Below are positions 8,071-16,984 of a stretch of DNA of 34,479 nucleotides, piece after piece. Location of the stretch: assembly GCA_902766595.1 (NCBI GenBank), contig CACXEJ010000007.1, positions 1 through 34,479 on the forward strand, read 5' to 3'. The notes beneath the pieces were generated by a model that was given only the letters and a program-made list of their open reading frames with translations, was not told the origin of the DNA and made no database searches. The position numbers were made by a program, and so were the translations under genes. Origin of the DNA: Ruminococcus flavefaciens (lineage in GTDB: Bacteria; Bacillota; Clostridia; Oscillospirales; Ruminococcaceae). Each line of letters starts with the position of its first letter. Position 1 is the stretch's first letter.

Positions 8071-9363
8071 ATGGCTGAATCATTTAAGTCCTGCAGTTTC
8101 TGCGGAAAGGGCGAAAACAGGGTACACAGCATGTTTTCTGCCGGTACTGCGAATATCTGTGATGAATGTGTATGCTACTGCTATGAAATGATCTATGGTC
8201 CCGGGATCGCAAAGGCTCAGAAGAAGGCTGCAAAGAAGGACGGCGACAAGTCGCTCTCCTCTATGAAGCTCCTGAAGCCGCGCGAGATAAAGGAATTCCT
8301 CGATGACTACGTTATCGGTCAGGACGACGCCAAGATCTCGCTTGCAGTTGCGGTCTATAACCACTACAAGCGCATTATGAGTCAGGAGGCTGCCGAGAAG
8401 AACCTCAATGACGATGACGGAGTAGATCTCCAGAAGAGCAACGTTCTGCTCCTCGGACCTACCGGTGTCGGAAAGACTTTCCTCGCACAGACTCTTGCAA
8501 AGCTCCTCAATGTGCCGTTTGCTATCGCTGACGCAACAACGATAACCGAAGCCGGTTATGTCGGCGACGATGTTGAGAACGTCCTGCTTCGTCTCATACA
8601 GGCAGCAGATTTTGACATCAAGGCAGCCGAACGCGGTATCATATACATCGACGAGATAGACAAGATCGCAAGAAAGTCCGAAAATACGTCGCTTACCCGT
8701 GATGTAAGCGGTGAGGGCGTACAGCAGGCACTCCTCAAGATAATCGAGGGAACTGTTTCAAACGTTCCTCCTCAGGGCGGCAGAAAGCACCCCAATCAGG
8801 AAGTGATCCAGATAAACACGAAAAATATCCTGTTTATCTGCGGCGGTGCCTTTGACGGACTCGAGCGCCAGATACAGAAGCGTATCGGCAAGGCTCCGAT
8901 AGGCTTCGGCGGCGATATAAAGGCTCATCACGAGATCAAGGACAACATCTTCAAGAAGGTCATTCCGAAGGATCTCGTAAAATTCGGTATGGTACCGGAA
9001 TTTGTCGGCAGACTTCCGGTAATAACAGTGCTTGACGAGCTTGATGAAGACTCGCTCGTAAAGATACTTACCGAGCCTAAGAATGCGCTCATCAAGCAGT
9101 ACAAGAAGCTCTTTGACTACGACGACATCGAGCTTGAAATAGAGGACGGCGCCCTCGTTGAGATAGCAAAGAAGGCTATTGCACAGAAAACCGGTGCGCG
9201 CGGACTCCGCTCCATACTCGAGGGCATACTGATGAACACAATGTTCACCGTTCCCTCGGACGGCAGCATCGCAAAGGTAACAGTTACCGCTGACTGCGTT
9301 CTCAACGGTACACAGCCTATCCTTATGAACAGAAGGAACAAGGTCGTTACCATAGCGGTATAA
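8071..9363 (+). CDS. clpX: ClpX, ATP-dependent unfoldase of ClpXP
   Basis: ClpX is the AAA+ hexamer that unfolds substrates and feeds them to ClpP. The 430 residues begin with the zinc-binding domain (Cys8, Cys11, Cys30, Cys33). The Walker A motif GPTGVGKT follows (129-136, Lys135), then Walker [12 protein letters not shown] (Asp194, Glu195). The ClpP-docking IGF tripeptide is at about 277-279 (APIGFGGD). The sensor and arginine region near [11 protein letters not shown] completes the AAA+ module. The gene starts 9 bases after clpP and ends at a strong terminator. Confidence 0.97.
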   Translation: MAESFKSCSFCGKGENRVHSMFSAGTANICDECVCYCYEMIYGPGIAKAQKKAAKKDGDKSLSSMKLLKPREIKEFLDDYVIGQDDAKISLAVAVYNHYKRIMSQEAAEKNLNDDDGVDLQKSNVLLLGPTGVGKTFLAQTLAKLLNVPFAIADATTITEAGYVGDDVENVLLRLIQAADFDIKAAERGIIYIDEIDKIARKSENTSLTRDVSGEGVQQALLKIIEGTVSNVPPQGGRKHPNQEVIQINTKNILFICGGAFDGLERQIQKRIGKAPIGFGGDIKAHHEIKDNIFKKVIPKDLVKFGMVPEFVGRLPVITVLDELDEDSLVKILTEPKNALIKQYKKLFDYDDIELEIEDGALVEIAKKAIAQKTGARGLRSILEGILMNTMFTVPSDGSIAKVTVTADCVLNGTQPILMNRRNKVVTIAV

Positions 9364-9376
9364 TAAGATATGTAAG

Positions 9377-9406
9377 GACTCTGTACAGTGTACAGAGTCT
9401 TTTTTT
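9377..9406 (+). terminator. Intrinsic terminator after clpX
   Basis: An 11-base inverted repeat (9377-9387 with 9389-9399, arms GACTCTGTACA and complement) is followed by a seven-T run (9400-9406). In the folded RNA the central bases form the loop. It marks the end of the tig-clpP-clpX cluster. Confidence 0.93.
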
Positions 9407-9414
9407 ATGCCTTC

Positions 9415-9555
9415 TCAGCAGCCGCAGCCACAGCCGTTGTTGTTGTCGCAGCCGCAGCCGTTATTGCATCCGCAGCCTGAGAAGAGGAGGATGAAGAGGA
9501 GAATGAGAATGATGATCCACCAGCAGTTGTTACCGTCAAAGCAAGAATTACACAT
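9415..9555 (-). CDS. Tiny Cys/Gly/Asn-rich single-pass membrane protein
   Basis: A 46-residue protein whose ATG (9555-9553) follows an AAGGAGTG ribosome site at 7-8 bases spacing, good evidence of translation. It has three parts: an N-terminal hydrophilic stub with Cys2, Cys5 and Cys11; a hydrophobic helix WWIIILILLFILLF (12-25); and a C-terminal tail of GCGC units separated by Asn (Cys28, 30, 34, 36, 42, 44, 46). Ten of 46 residues are Cys. Similar small proteins occur in Clostridia, sometimes in spore formers, but I cannot name a family. A possible metal-binding or surface-crosslinking role is inference. It is divergent from clpC and convergent with clpX. An ORF on the other strand here is a shadow of this repeat. 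Confidence 0.7.
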   Translation of the reverse strand: MCNSCFDGNNCWWIIILILLFILLFSGCGCNNGCGCDNNNGCGCGC

Positions 9556-9670
9556 AAATAAACACTCCTTAAAGCGTAATGTATTTGAAGCGTTTTTCCT
9601 GCGCTTCATAGTACATAGTATGCTTCTGCGAAAAAAGTGTTACAAATTTTGAACGGAGCATCATTTCGAC

Positions 9671-9698
9671 TGTTATCGCAGGAAAAGCGTGGCATAAT
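9671..9698 (+). promoter_or_regulatory. Possible extended -10 promoter of clpC
   Basis: CATAAT (9693-9698) preceded by TGG gives an extended -10 element; the best -35 candidate, TGTTAT (9671-9676), at 16 bases is poor. No CtsR-like heptamer repeat is evident nearby. Confidence 0.4.
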
Positions 9699-9745
9699 AG
9701 AAGGGTACGGCAGGAAATGCCGCATATGGAACAGGAGGAACTGAG

Positions 9746-12088
9746 ATGCTCAACACAGAAAAATTCACAAAGAAGTCGCTCAGGATAATCGACGGAGCAG
9801 TTTCCGCTGCGTCGGAGTTCGGACATACCTACGTCGGGAGTGAACACATACTTCTTGCAATGGCTGACATCGGAACGACTGATGCAGCCGATCTTCTCAT
9901 TGAAAATGGTATCGTATACGATGAGCTTTACCGCGCTGTGACAGAGCTTGTCGGGCAGGGGACGCCGACAGTGCTTGATCAGCGCTACTTCACGACGGCA
10001 ACGAAGCGCATACTCGAGAGATCGTACAATATAGCGTCAGAGGACGGCAGAAAGCAGGCTGCACCGGAGCATATCCTTGCGGCGATACTGAAAGAGCCGT
10101 CGTGCAGCGCCTGTACGGTGATGAAAAAGGTCGGCGGCAACATAGCCGGCGTATGCTCCGGACTGACGATGATAGACTCAGACAGCGTCCGCGCGGAGTT
10201 ATACGACTCGGTGAGACCTAATCCGGCACAGCTGCCTAATCTGCTTCGTTACGGCAAAAATCTGACCGATATATCGCTGCTGCGGAAGCGCGATCCGCTG
10301 ATAGGACGCAAAAACGAGATAGACAGAGTATTGCAGGTGCTTGCGCGCAAGACGAAGAACAACCCCTGTCTGATAGGTGAAGCAGGCGTGGGAAAGACAG
10401 CGATAGTCGAGGGGGTAGCGGAGCTCTTTGTGCGAAATCTCGTGCCGGATCAGCTGAAAAACCGCTTCATCATATCGCTTGATATAGCGTCGCTGCTGTC
10501 GGGAGCAAAGTACCGCGGCGATTTTGAGGAGAGGGTGAAAGCCTGCATAGACGAGGCGGTCAGTGCCGGGAACATTATCCTCTTCATTGACGAGATACAC
10601 ACGATAGTGGGAGCCGGAGCGGCTGAGGGAGCGATAGACGCGGCAAATATTATGAAGCCTCAGCTCGCGCGCGGAGAGCTCCAGATCATCGGTGCCACTA
10701 CCTTTGACGAGTACCGTAAAACTATCGAAAAGGACGCGGCGCTCGAACGGCGCTTTCAGCCTGTCCACATAAACGAGCCGGAGGTCGCTGGCTGTATCGA
10801 GATGATAAAAGGGCTCCGCAGCGGCTATGAGAAGTTCCACGGCGTTAAGATAAGCGACGAGGTGATAGAGCTTGCCGTGAAGATGTCGGTGAGGTATGTT
10901 TCGGAACGCTTCCTGCCGGATAAGGCGATAGATGTGATCGACGAAGCCTGTGCGAGGGCGAAGATAAGGTACAGCAGTCCGGAGAGCAGCACTGGGACGG
11001 AGTACATCGAGCTAAGAAAGAGCGGAAAAAGTCTCCGCGATGTCGGAAATATGATAAAGTGCAGCGAGAAAGCTGTGGTCACGGAAGCGGATATAATGAC
11101 GGTCATTTCGATGAAAACAGGCATACCTCTCAGCCGGATAACCGCCGAGGAAGCGCGGCAGCTCGGTCAGCTCGAACAGCAGCTCTCAGCCCGTGTTGTG
11201 GGACATTCCGCGGCAGTAAGCAAGATATCCGGAGCAATTCTCCGGGCGCGCTCGGGACTTCGTGACAGCACCAGACCAACAGCTTCATTTTTGTTTGCAG
11301 GACCTTCCGGCGTTGGAAAGACTGAGCTTGCGAAAGCGCTTGCGGACTGCATTTTCAGCACGGAGAGCAGCCTTATCAGAGTCGATATGTCGGAGTATAT
11401 GGAGAAGCACTCAGTTTCGAAGCTCATCGGAGCGCCTCCGGGTTACGCCGGCTATGACGATCAGAGTATGACGCTCTGCGAGAAGGTGAGGAGAAATCCC
11501 TACTCGCTCATTCTTTTTGACGAGATAGAAAAAGCCGACATCGACGTGCTGAATATACTTCTCCAGATACTCGATGACGGCATACTGACTGACTCTGCGA
11601 TGCGGCGCCTCAGCTTCCGGAGCTGCATAATCATAATGACATCGAATGTCGGGGCGGAGGAGCTGTGCCGCAGGACGTCAGTCGGCTTTTCAGGGGACTC
11701 AGCTGCTGCCGATGAGGAACGTGTACTGACGAGGATAAGGGAGCACTTCACGCCTGAATTCCTCAACCGCATAGACGAGATAGTAGTATTCAACCGCCTT
11801 GAAAAGGACGATCTTATGCAGATTAGCCGGATAGCGCTTGAAAATCTCAGAAAACGTGCAGCCGGTCTCGGGATAGGGCTGAGCTATTCGCCGGAGGTCG
11901 TTGAGGCAGTTGCCGGGGCGAAGGAGACGGACAAGTACGGAGCGCGTCCGATAAAGAGGCGAGTCACGGAGCTTATCGAAAATGAGCTTGCACAGATGAT
12001 AGTTGAGTCGAGCGTGTCGAGCGGCGAGAAGCTGCGGGTGGAAATGAGTGACGACAGGGTGAGCTTTTCAAAGGGCATCGTGGTATAA
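9746..12088 (+). CDS. clpC: ClpC-like AAA+ unfoldase with short middle domain
   Basis: A two-ring AAA+ unfoldase of 780 residues that would deliver substrates to ClpP. The ATG follows AGGAGG. The N-domain (about 1-150) has the two Clp-N repeats ([20 protein letters not shown]). The first ATPase domain has Walker A GEAGVGKT (211-218), and the second has GPSGVGKT (519-526). VGF at about 646-648 in SVGFSGD matches the ClpP-docking tripeptide. Between the ATPase domains the coiled-coil middle segment is only about 35 residues (roughly 409-443) and lacks the long Glu/Lys/Gln-rich helices of ClpC, so it is closer to ClpA here. The middle domain of ClpC binds adaptors and allows arginine-phosphate control; no mcsA, mcsB or ctsR is adjacent. 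It is monocistronic. Confidence 0.9.
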   Translation: MLNTEKFTKKSLRIIDGAVSAASEFGHTYVGSEHILLAMADIGTTDAADLLIENGIVYDELYRAVTELVGQGTPTVLDQRYFTTATKRILERSYNIASEDGRKQAAPEHILAAILKEPSCSACTVMKKVGGNIAGVCSGLTMIDSDSVRAELYDSVRPNPAQLPNLLRYGKNLTDISLLRKRDPLIGRKNEIDRVLQVLARKTKNNPCLIGEAGVGKTAIVEGVAELFVRNLVPDQLKNRFIISLDIASLLSGAKYRGDFEERVKACIDEAVSAGNIILFIDEIHTIVGAGAAEGAIDAANIMKPQLARGELQIIGATTFDEYRKTIEKDAALERRFQPVHINEPEVAGCIEMIKGLRSGYEKFHGVKISDEVIELAVKMSVRYVSERFLPDKAIDVIDEACARAKIRYSSPESSTGTEYIELRKSGKSLRDVGNMIKCSEKAVVTEADIMTVISMKTGIPLSRITAEEARQLGQLEQQLSARVVGHSAAVSKISGAILRARSGLRDSTRPTASFLFAGPSGVGKTELAKALADCIFSTESSLIRVDMSEYMEKHSVSKLIGAPPGYAGYDDQSMTLCEKVRRNPYSLILFDEIEKADIDVLNILLQILDDGILTDSAMRRLSFRSCIIIMTSNVGAEELCRRTSVGFSGDSAAADEERVLTRIREHFTPEFLNRIDEIVVFNRLEKDDLMQISRIALENLRKRAAGLGIGLSYSPEVVEAVAGAKETDKYGARPIKRRVTELIENELAQMIVESSVSSGEKLRVEMSDDRVSFSKGIVV

Positions 12089-12092
12089 GAAA

Positions 12093-12115
12093 AGCGGTAC
12101 GAAAAGCGTACCGCT
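12093..12115. terminator. Bidirectional hairpin between clpC and the radical SAM gene
   Basis: A 9-bp perfect stem (12093-12101 with 12107-12115, loop AAAAG) lies between the convergent stop codons. The minus-strand transcript continues into TTTCTT, giving a weak U-tract; the plus strand has only ATTT. Its right arm touches the stop codon of the minus-strand gene. Confidence 0.65.
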
Positions 12116-13020
12116 CATTTCAGACCGGACAGATCGAAGTCCGGGACGTATTTATCGGAAGCCGAGGAGCGTTCCTGCGTGAAGCCGTCAAGACCGAGGT
12201 CGGCAGCGCAGCGGATAACGCTGTTGTACTCCATTTTAGTGACGCGGCGTCTGAGCTCTGGGAAGTCATTGCTGATAAAATCAAACGGCGTGTACTGGTT
12301 CATAATGCTGACGAGAACGCTGTCTTTCGGCGTATTTTCAGCTATCCAGCGGAGTATCTCCATTGAGTCGTGACGGTTAGAGGGGAGCACAAGGTGGCGG
12401 ATTATCGTTCCCTTGATGAGACCTCCCTCGGAGTTGAATTTGAGCTTTCCGACCTGCTTCGTCATAGCGAGAACTGCTTCGGAAGCTCTTTCAAAGTAAT
12501 CCGGGGCATTGCAGTACCGCTGCGAAACCTCGGGCGAAAAATACTTTATATCCGGCAGATAGACGTCAATATAGCCGTTCAGCATAGCGATAGTGCCGGG
12601 AAGCTCATAGCCGCCGGAGTTGTACACGACAGGTATGCCGAGCTTGTGACGGACCATATCGAGCGCATCAATGATAAGCGGAACGAAGTGAGTGGGTGTT
12701 ACGAGCTCGATGTTGTCGGCACCCTGATCGCGGAGCCTGAGAAAAACGTCAGCGAGTTCAGCAGCGGAAAGCTCTGTACCGAACAGCTCATTGCTGATCG
12801 TGTTGTTCTGGCAGAAGACACAGTGCAGACTGCAACCGGAAAAAAAGACCGTACCTGCGCCGTTTTTGTAGGAAATGCAGGGCTCCTCCCATTTGTGCAG
12901 GTAAGCCTTAGCCGCGATTAGCCGGTCACCTGCACCGCAGTATCCCTTGCCGGAGGTGCGGTCAGCGCTGCACATTCTCGGGCAGAGTGTGCAGCTTTTG
13001 AATATATGTGAATTATCCAT
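12115..13020 (-). CDS. Radical SAM protein, pyruvate-formate-lyase-activase-like (COG1313 type)
   Basis: A 301-residue radical S-adenosylmethionine protein. The [4Fe-4S] motif is CSLHCVFC (Cys63, Cys67, Cys70). It is preceded by a second cysteine cluster, CTLCPRMC with Cys28, which may hold another Fe-S centre. The overall form (N-terminal Cys cluster, GTVFFSGC, NSGGYE, DVYLPDIKYF) matches the PflX/COG1313 group of uncharacterised activase-like proteins. The start at 13020 is chosen because AAAGGAG lies 6 bases upstream; a longer frame to 13062 would initiate near the -10 box. No glycyl-radical enzyme gene is adjacent, so the target is unknown. Confidence 0.88.
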   Translation of the reverse strand: MDNSHIFKSCTLCPRMCSADRTSGKGYCGAGDRLIAAKAYLHKWEEPCISYKNGAGTVFFSGCSLHCVFCQNNTISNELFGTELSAAELADVFLRLRDQGADNIELVTPTHFVPLIIDALDMVRHKLGIPVVYNSGGYELPGTIAMLNGYIDVYLPDIKYFSPEVSQRYCNAPDYFERASEAVLAMTKQVGKLKFNSEGGLIKGTIIRHLVLPSNRHDSMEILRWIAENTPKDSVLVSIMNQYTPFDFISNDFPELRRRVTKMEYNSVIRCAADLGLDGFTQERSSASDKYVPDFDLSGLK

Positions 13021-13050
13021 ATGAAACTCCTTTGAAAATATACCGATAAG

Positions 13051-13079
13051 ATTATAACACATCTGCCGGGTTTATTCAA
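13051..13079 (-). promoter_or_regulatory. SigA promoter of the radical SAM gene
   Basis: On the minus strand TTGAAT (13079-13074), a 17-base spacer and TATAAT (13056-13051). The -10 hexamer is perfect. It is back-to-back with the esterase promoter about 30 bases away. Confidence 0.85.
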
Positions 13080-13108
13080 GAGCTGCGGCAGAATGTAACG
13101 CTCAATGC

Positions 13109-13137
13109 TTGAAAACTGCTTTGAAATATGTTAGAAT
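13109..13137 (+). promoter_or_regulatory. SigA promoter of the SGNH esterase gene
   Basis: TTGAAA (13109-13114), a 17-base spacer and TAGAAT (13132-13137), 50 bases upstream of the ATG. It is divergent from the radical SAM promoter. Confidence 0.8.
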
Positions 13138-13187
13138 ATAACTGATATTTGCAGACAGTAGGCAGTCTGCGGAAACGGAGGTATCAT

Positions 13188-14216
13188 ATGAAAAACACCA
13201 TAGCAAAGCTCGTTGCGGCAGCGGTCGCGGCAGCCTCTCTCGGAATGGTCCTGCCCTCAGCAGGAGCTGCTGACAGCGGCGAAAAAACAGTGCGGATAAT
13301 GCCGGTCGGCGACTCCATAACCGACGGCTACTGGGAGCAGGGCGGTTACAGGAAGTATCTCAGCTATACCCTTGCTCAGAAGGGCTACACGAACATCGAC
13401 TTTGTAGGACCAAAGGGCTCTGACAGGGAGAGCTTCACCTACAACGGCAAAGAGGTCAACTATGACGGAAATTATGCCGGTTACAGCGGCTATGCCATAC
13501 AGAATATGAACGGTGCCGAGCCGAGGAGCGGTATCCTTGAGACTCTCAGCGCCGGAGATTATATCAAGGAATACTCGCCGGACATAGTTCTGCTCCAGAT
13601 TGGCACGAACGACATTATCAGCTCATATAACGACGGTGCTGCCGAGCGTCTTGAGAACCTGATAAACTACATACTCTCAGAGGGAAGCCCTGACCAAGAG
13701 GTATTTGTCACGACTATTCCCGATATGGACGCAGTTACGGCTGCGGACTGGTTCTGGTCCTACGGCGAGGTTAAGTGGAACAGCACGAAGGAAGAGTTTG
13801 CGGCGATAGTTCAGGGCTATGTGGACACCTACAATGCTTCGGTAGCGGAGCTCGTCAGGAAAATGCAGAGCGAGGGCAAAAATGTCCGCTTCGGTGACAT
13901 AAACAGCGTTCTTGATGCTTCGAGCGACCTTTACGACGGAGTTCACCCGAACGAAGCCGGCTACGAAAAAATGGGACTGTACTGGGCAGAGGTGCTTGAC
14001 GGATATCTCGGTTCACAGAACGTTTCTGAGCCTGCTTCTGGCGAGATCATTGAAAAGGAGTACGAGGTCGCGGATCTTGTTGCACTTGCGTCACATCTTC
14101 TCGGCAGAAGGCAGGAGCGTATAACAGCTGCGAATTTCAGCAAGTATGACCTCACACAAGACGGAAAACTCAATGTCTATGATCTTATTCTTCTGCGCAG
14201 GAAGCTCTTTTCGTGA
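13188..14216 (+). CDS. Secreted SGNH/CE3-like esterase with partial dockerin
   Basis: A 342-residue secreted protein. It has a signal peptide (about 1-27, ending SAGA), an SGNH hydrolase domain (about 34-275) and a dockerin-like tail (about 292-342). The nucleophile block is MPVGDSITDG (Ser43), the third block is IGTND, and the catalytic Asp/His pair is Asp250 and His253 in DGVHPNEAGY. This pattern resembles carbohydrate esterase family 3 acetylxylan esterases. The tail has one clear calcium-loop repeat (YDLTQDGKLNVYDLILLRRKL, from about residue 320); the first repeat keeps its helix (VADLVALASHLLG) but lacks the Asp/Asn loop. The start is the ATG 6 bases after GGAGG (13177-13181). A role in plant-fibre deacetylation, possibly cellulosome-attached, is inference. 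Confidence 0.85.
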   Translation: MKNTIAKLVAAAVAAASLGMVLPSAGAADSGEKTVRIMPVGDSITDGYWEQGGYRKYLSYTLAQKGYTNIDFVGPKGSDRESFTYNGKEVNYDGNYAGYSGYAIQNMNGAEPRSGILETLSAGDYIKEYSPDIVLLQIGTNDIISSYNDGAAERLENLINYILSEGSPDQEVFVTTIPDMDAVTAADWFWSYGEVKWNSTKEEFAAIVQGYVDTYNASVAELVRKMQSEGKNVRFGDINSVLDASSDLYDGVHPNEAGYEKMGLYWAEVLDGYLGSQNVSEPASGEIIEKEYEVADLVALASHLLGRRQERITAANFSKYDLTQDGKLNVYDLILLRRKLFS

Positions 14217-14267
14217 GCTGCTTTTGTGATAATAAGGCGAAAAAAGGCGCGTGAGGGGCTGATCTCC

Positions 14268-14296
14268 TTGACAATCGGGGCAGAAAAGGCTATAAT
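14268..14296 (+). promoter_or_regulatory. Full-consensus SigA promoter of the sortase operon
   Basis: TTGACA (14268-14273), a 17-base spacer, TATAAT (14291-14296): a perfect SigA promoter, 61 bases before the first ATG. It implies strong vegetative expression of the three-gene unit unless a repressor acts. Confidence 0.92.
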
Positions 14297-14357
14297 AATA
14301 AAATGAACTAAAGCATCTGCGCTTATAAACAGCACCCAGACTAATGGAGGTAAAGCG

Positions 14358-15284
14358 ATGTTCAAAAGATATTTAGCATATATAACGGCTGCTGCGGCAA
14401 CAGCTTGTTCGCTGATGACATTCTCTATGAGTGCCGGAGCTACAACAGTCGATGACGTTGCAGAGACAGCAAGGAAGTACGGTTACTCTGAGGAATACAT
14501 AAGGCAGGGTTATGAAAGATATTACGAGGATCCCAATCTTTATACATCAGATGATTTCGATTATGCGATACAAAAACTTGAAGAGGCTGGCAGTCAGCTT
14601 GTGACGACTGCTCCTCAGGATCCGAATGCCTATACTACGACCTCAGACACAACGGTAACGACTGTGCCCGCAAGCGAAGCGCCGGTGACGACTTCGATAG
14701 CGATAGTAACTAACGAAGCCGGTTCAACAGTAACGAGCATAGTGTCTCAGTCACCGGCTGATGTAAACAGCGGCAAGAGCGGAAGCTCAGGTCAGAACGG
14801 CGGACAGTCCTCATCATCAGGCGAGATAACCTACAAAACGAGTGACGGAACGACTTTCACGCGAATGAGCAGAGCAGACTTCATCAAGCTGAGCTATGCA
14901 GATAAAATGGCATACCTCAGAACGTTTACGCCGGAACAGCAGCAGATCATCATAAATGACTTCTCACCCGAGGAGTACAGACAAATGCTGAAGCAGGCTC
15001 CTTCAACAACAAAAATGGACGTTGTTGACGAGCTTTCAAAGGCTGCTGATGTAATGGGTATGAACATAACCGTAAACGAGATAAGCGATGATTCCGTATC
15101 AATAGCTATGCGCAACGATAAGGGTGAGCTCATAGGAGTAGCGACAGCCGGAAACCGTGTGGAGGATACCGGCTATGACAGACGCGGCATCTATGCTGTT
15201 GCAGCCCTGATAGTAACAGCAGCCGGTGCCGGAATGATAATACTAAAAAAGAAATGCTTCGGAAAGGATACGATCGGAGACTGA
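14358..15284 (+). CDS. Secreted Thr/Ser-rich protein with sortase-type C-terminal anchor
   Basis: I do not recognise a named family for this 308-residue protein. It has a signal peptide (about 1-28), a short acidic/Tyr-rich helical region (31-78), and a long low-complexity Thr/Ser/Gly linker (about 82-157). A second globular region follows (158-265). The C-terminus has the layout of a cell-wall sorting signal: VEDTG (268-272), an RR pair, a hydrophobic helix (278-296), then KKKCFGK. The pentapeptide ends in TG like LPXTG but has Val-Glu-Asp in front. It lies one base upstream of a sortase gene, so it is probably that sortase's substrate. The ATG follows GGAGG by 8 bases. Confidence 0.8.
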   Translation: MFKRYLAYITAAAATACSLMTFSMSAGATTVDDVAETARKYGYSEEYIRQGYERYYEDPNLYTSDDFDYAIQKLEEAGSQLVTTAPQDPNAYTTTSDTTVTTVPASEAPVTTSIAIVTNEAGSTVTSIVSQSPADVNSGKSGSSGQNGGQSSSSGEITYKTSDGTTFTRMSRADFIKLSYADKMAYLRTFTPEQQQIIINDFSPEEYRQMLKQAPSTTKMDVVDELSKAADVMGMNITVNEISDDSVSIAMRNDKGELIGVATAGNRVEDTGYDRRGIYAVAALIVTAAGAGMIILKKKCFGKDTIGD

Positions 15285-15285
15285 A

Positions 15286-15975
15286 ATGGCAGAAAAATCA
15301 AAGAAAAGCAGTGCGGTGCTGCATATAGCAACACCGTTCATAGTAGCGGCAATAGCGTTCGGAGGCTTGATGGCGGCAGTGGTAAAACCGTCTGATAAGC
15401 TCAAGGTCTACCTCAACATCGCGTTTATGGACGAATTAAAGACTGATCCCGAGAATGCCTCTTCCGGACTCATAATCCGTGACAATCAGATCAAGGAGGA
15501 ACACAGCGGTGAGACTTCGGATACCGGAGAAGTTATCCGTCCTAAATTCGGAGAGATGTATGCTGTGATAAAGTGCAGCTCATTATCGCTGGACGTTCCG
15601 GTATACTGGGGCAGCGATGTGGAGCTCTTCGAGCGCGGAGCCTGCCAGTCCTCCGGTTCTGTACTTGCAGGTGAAAACGGCAACTCGGTCATCAGTGCCC
15701 ATGAGGACACATACTTCGCGGAACTCAGCAAGTTAAAGGTCGGAGACACGGTAACGATCAACACGAACTACGGCTACTTTACATATAAGGTAAAGGAATG
15801 TGTTACCTTCACAAAGGATAATAACAAATATGTTGTTTCAACCAAGGATAACCGCCTCACTATGTACACCTGCAAAAAGGACGTCCTCGGACGTTCGGAC
15901 GAGCGTATCGGTGTAATATGCGAGCTCATCGAGAAGAAGTTCTATGTCGGAGCGGAAGGGGGCGGTGCTGAATGA
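15286..15975 (+). CDS. Sortase-family cysteine transpeptidase
   Basis: A 229-residue sortase with an N-terminal membrane anchor (about 12-33) and an external catalytic domain. The catalytic set is His139 (VISAHEDTYFAEL), Cys196 (LTMYTCKK) and Arg207 (SDERIGVIC). The HEDTYF and GD..TINTNYGYFTYKV segments resemble class D/E sortases more than SrtA or SrtB. I could not assign the class firmly. An insertion of acidic/polar residues (50-82) precedes the beta-barrel. The gene begins one base after the putative substrate and overlaps the next gene by 4 bases (ATGA), so the three are co-translated. It would join its substrate to the cell wall or to another protein. Confidence 0.88.
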   Translation: MAEKSKKSSAVLHIATPFIVAAIAFGGLMAAVVKPSDKLKVYLNIAFMDELKTDPENASSGLIIRDNQIKEEHSGETSDTGEVIRPKFGEMYAVIKCSSLSLDVPVYWGSDVELFERGACQSSGSVLAGENGNSVISAHEDTYFAELSKLKVGDTVTINTNYGYFTYKVKECVTFTKDNNKYVVSTKDNRLTMYTCKKDVLGRSDERIGVICELIEKKFYVGAEGGGAE

Positions 15976-16874
15976 AGAAGGCAAGTACCTATATCCCGTC
16001 CGTGATTTTATCCGTTCTGCTGGTATTCTGCGTGATAGCAGGTTCAGCGCTGCTCATAGCTGATCTGAACGTTACAGCTTCAAAAACAAAAACATTTTCG
16101 GAGAAGGAAGATCTTGCAGAGAAAGTCCATACCGATCTTGACAAGTATTACAGAAGCAAGGCGAATGCGACCGGAATACCGGCTTCCGTATATATGGACT
16201 GTCTTGACAAGGACTACCTGAACACGGTCATCGGAGCCTATATCGACGCGACTTACGGTGCTCTTGAGAATGACGGCAGATTTAGCGTGGAAGTTCCAAA
16301 GAATACCGCGCTCGAAAACTCGATCGACACCTTTTTCAGCGATTACGCTGACAAGACCGGCTACAAGAAGGACGAAAACTACGAAAAGAAGCTGGCTTCG
16401 ACCAAGGAAAATGCTTACAAGACGATAGGCAGCAGCTGTGATATATTCAAGGTGAATTCGATGAACAGCCACGGTCTGCTCAAAAAGCTCTCGAAGCTGT
16501 ACCGGATAAGATACAAGCTGACCTTTGTGGTCATAGCAGCGACTGTATTATTCATAATCATACTTGCAGTGCTGCACAGAAAAAGGATATACGAGCTGCT
16601 CTACTGGTGCGGCATATCGTCGCTAATAGCCGGAATAATGGGAACTATCCCTTCAGCGTACCTTATAGCAACGAAGTATTACAATGCCTTTTCGATAAAG
16701 CAGCCGCAGGTCTTTGCAGCATATACGAAGTCGCTCTTCGGTCTTACGGAAGCCTTTATGGCATCACAGATAGCGGCGATAGTCATCGGAATTGGTATGC
16801 TCGTAGTGTATGCAGTGTTTTGCGGCAAGGGCAAGAAAGCGTCAGCCGTTCATTCGATAGGCGAAGAAAAATAA
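15972..16874 (+). CDS. Four-pass membrane protein of the sortase operon
   Basis: Unrecognised 300-residue membrane protein. It has an N-terminal membrane segment (10-30), a mostly hydrophilic, probably external region rich in Lys/Asp/Tyr (32-178), then three further membrane helices (about 182-201, 212-234, 264-284) and a short basic tail. No catalytic motif is visible. It overlaps the sortase gene by 4 bases, the last member of the promoter-defined unit. It could present, hold or modify the sorted protein, but that is inference from position only. Confidence 0.75.
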   Translation: MKKASTYIPSVILSVLLVFCVIAGSALLIADLNVTASKTKTFSEKEDLAEKVHTDLDKYYRSKANATGIPASVYMDCLDKDYLNTVIGAYIDATYGALENDGRFSVEVPKNTALENSIDTFFSDYADKTGYKKDENYEKKLASTKENAYKTIGSSCDIFKVNSMNSHGLLKKLSKLYRIRYKLTFVVIAATVLFIIILAVLHRKRIYELLYWCGISSLIAGIMGTIPSAYLIATKYYNAFSIKQPQVFAAYTKSLFGLTEAFMASQIAAIVIGIGMLVVYAVFCGKGKKASAVHSIGEEK

Positions 16875-16898
16875 ATTCAGAATACCGCTCATAAATCA

Positions 16899-16927
16899 TT
16901 GACTATTTAAGAATTAAGTGCTATAAT
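16899..16927 (+). promoter_or_regulatory. SigA promoter of the aquaporin gene
   Basis: TTGACT (16899-16904), a 17-base spacer, TATAAT (16922-16927), 57 bases before the aquaporin ATG. Confidence 0.88.
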
Positions 16928-16984
16928 GAATTAAGTCGGTAATGCCGGCAAACAAATAAATATAAAACAGGAGGCAAAAAACAA

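Noticed and set aside
9407-9652. Plus-strand Gln/Pro-rich frame downstream of clpX
   Set aside because: It is the complement of the GCGC-rich microprotein, which has the better ribosome site and a sensible membrane-protein composition.
10199-10840. A 213-codon minus-strand frame inside clpC
   Set aside because: Shadow of the AAA+ coding sequence; the codon pattern follows the plus strand and there is no start signal.
12370-12921. A 183-codon plus-strand frame
   Set aside because: It is antisense to the radical SAM gene, has no ribosome site and no recognisable motif.
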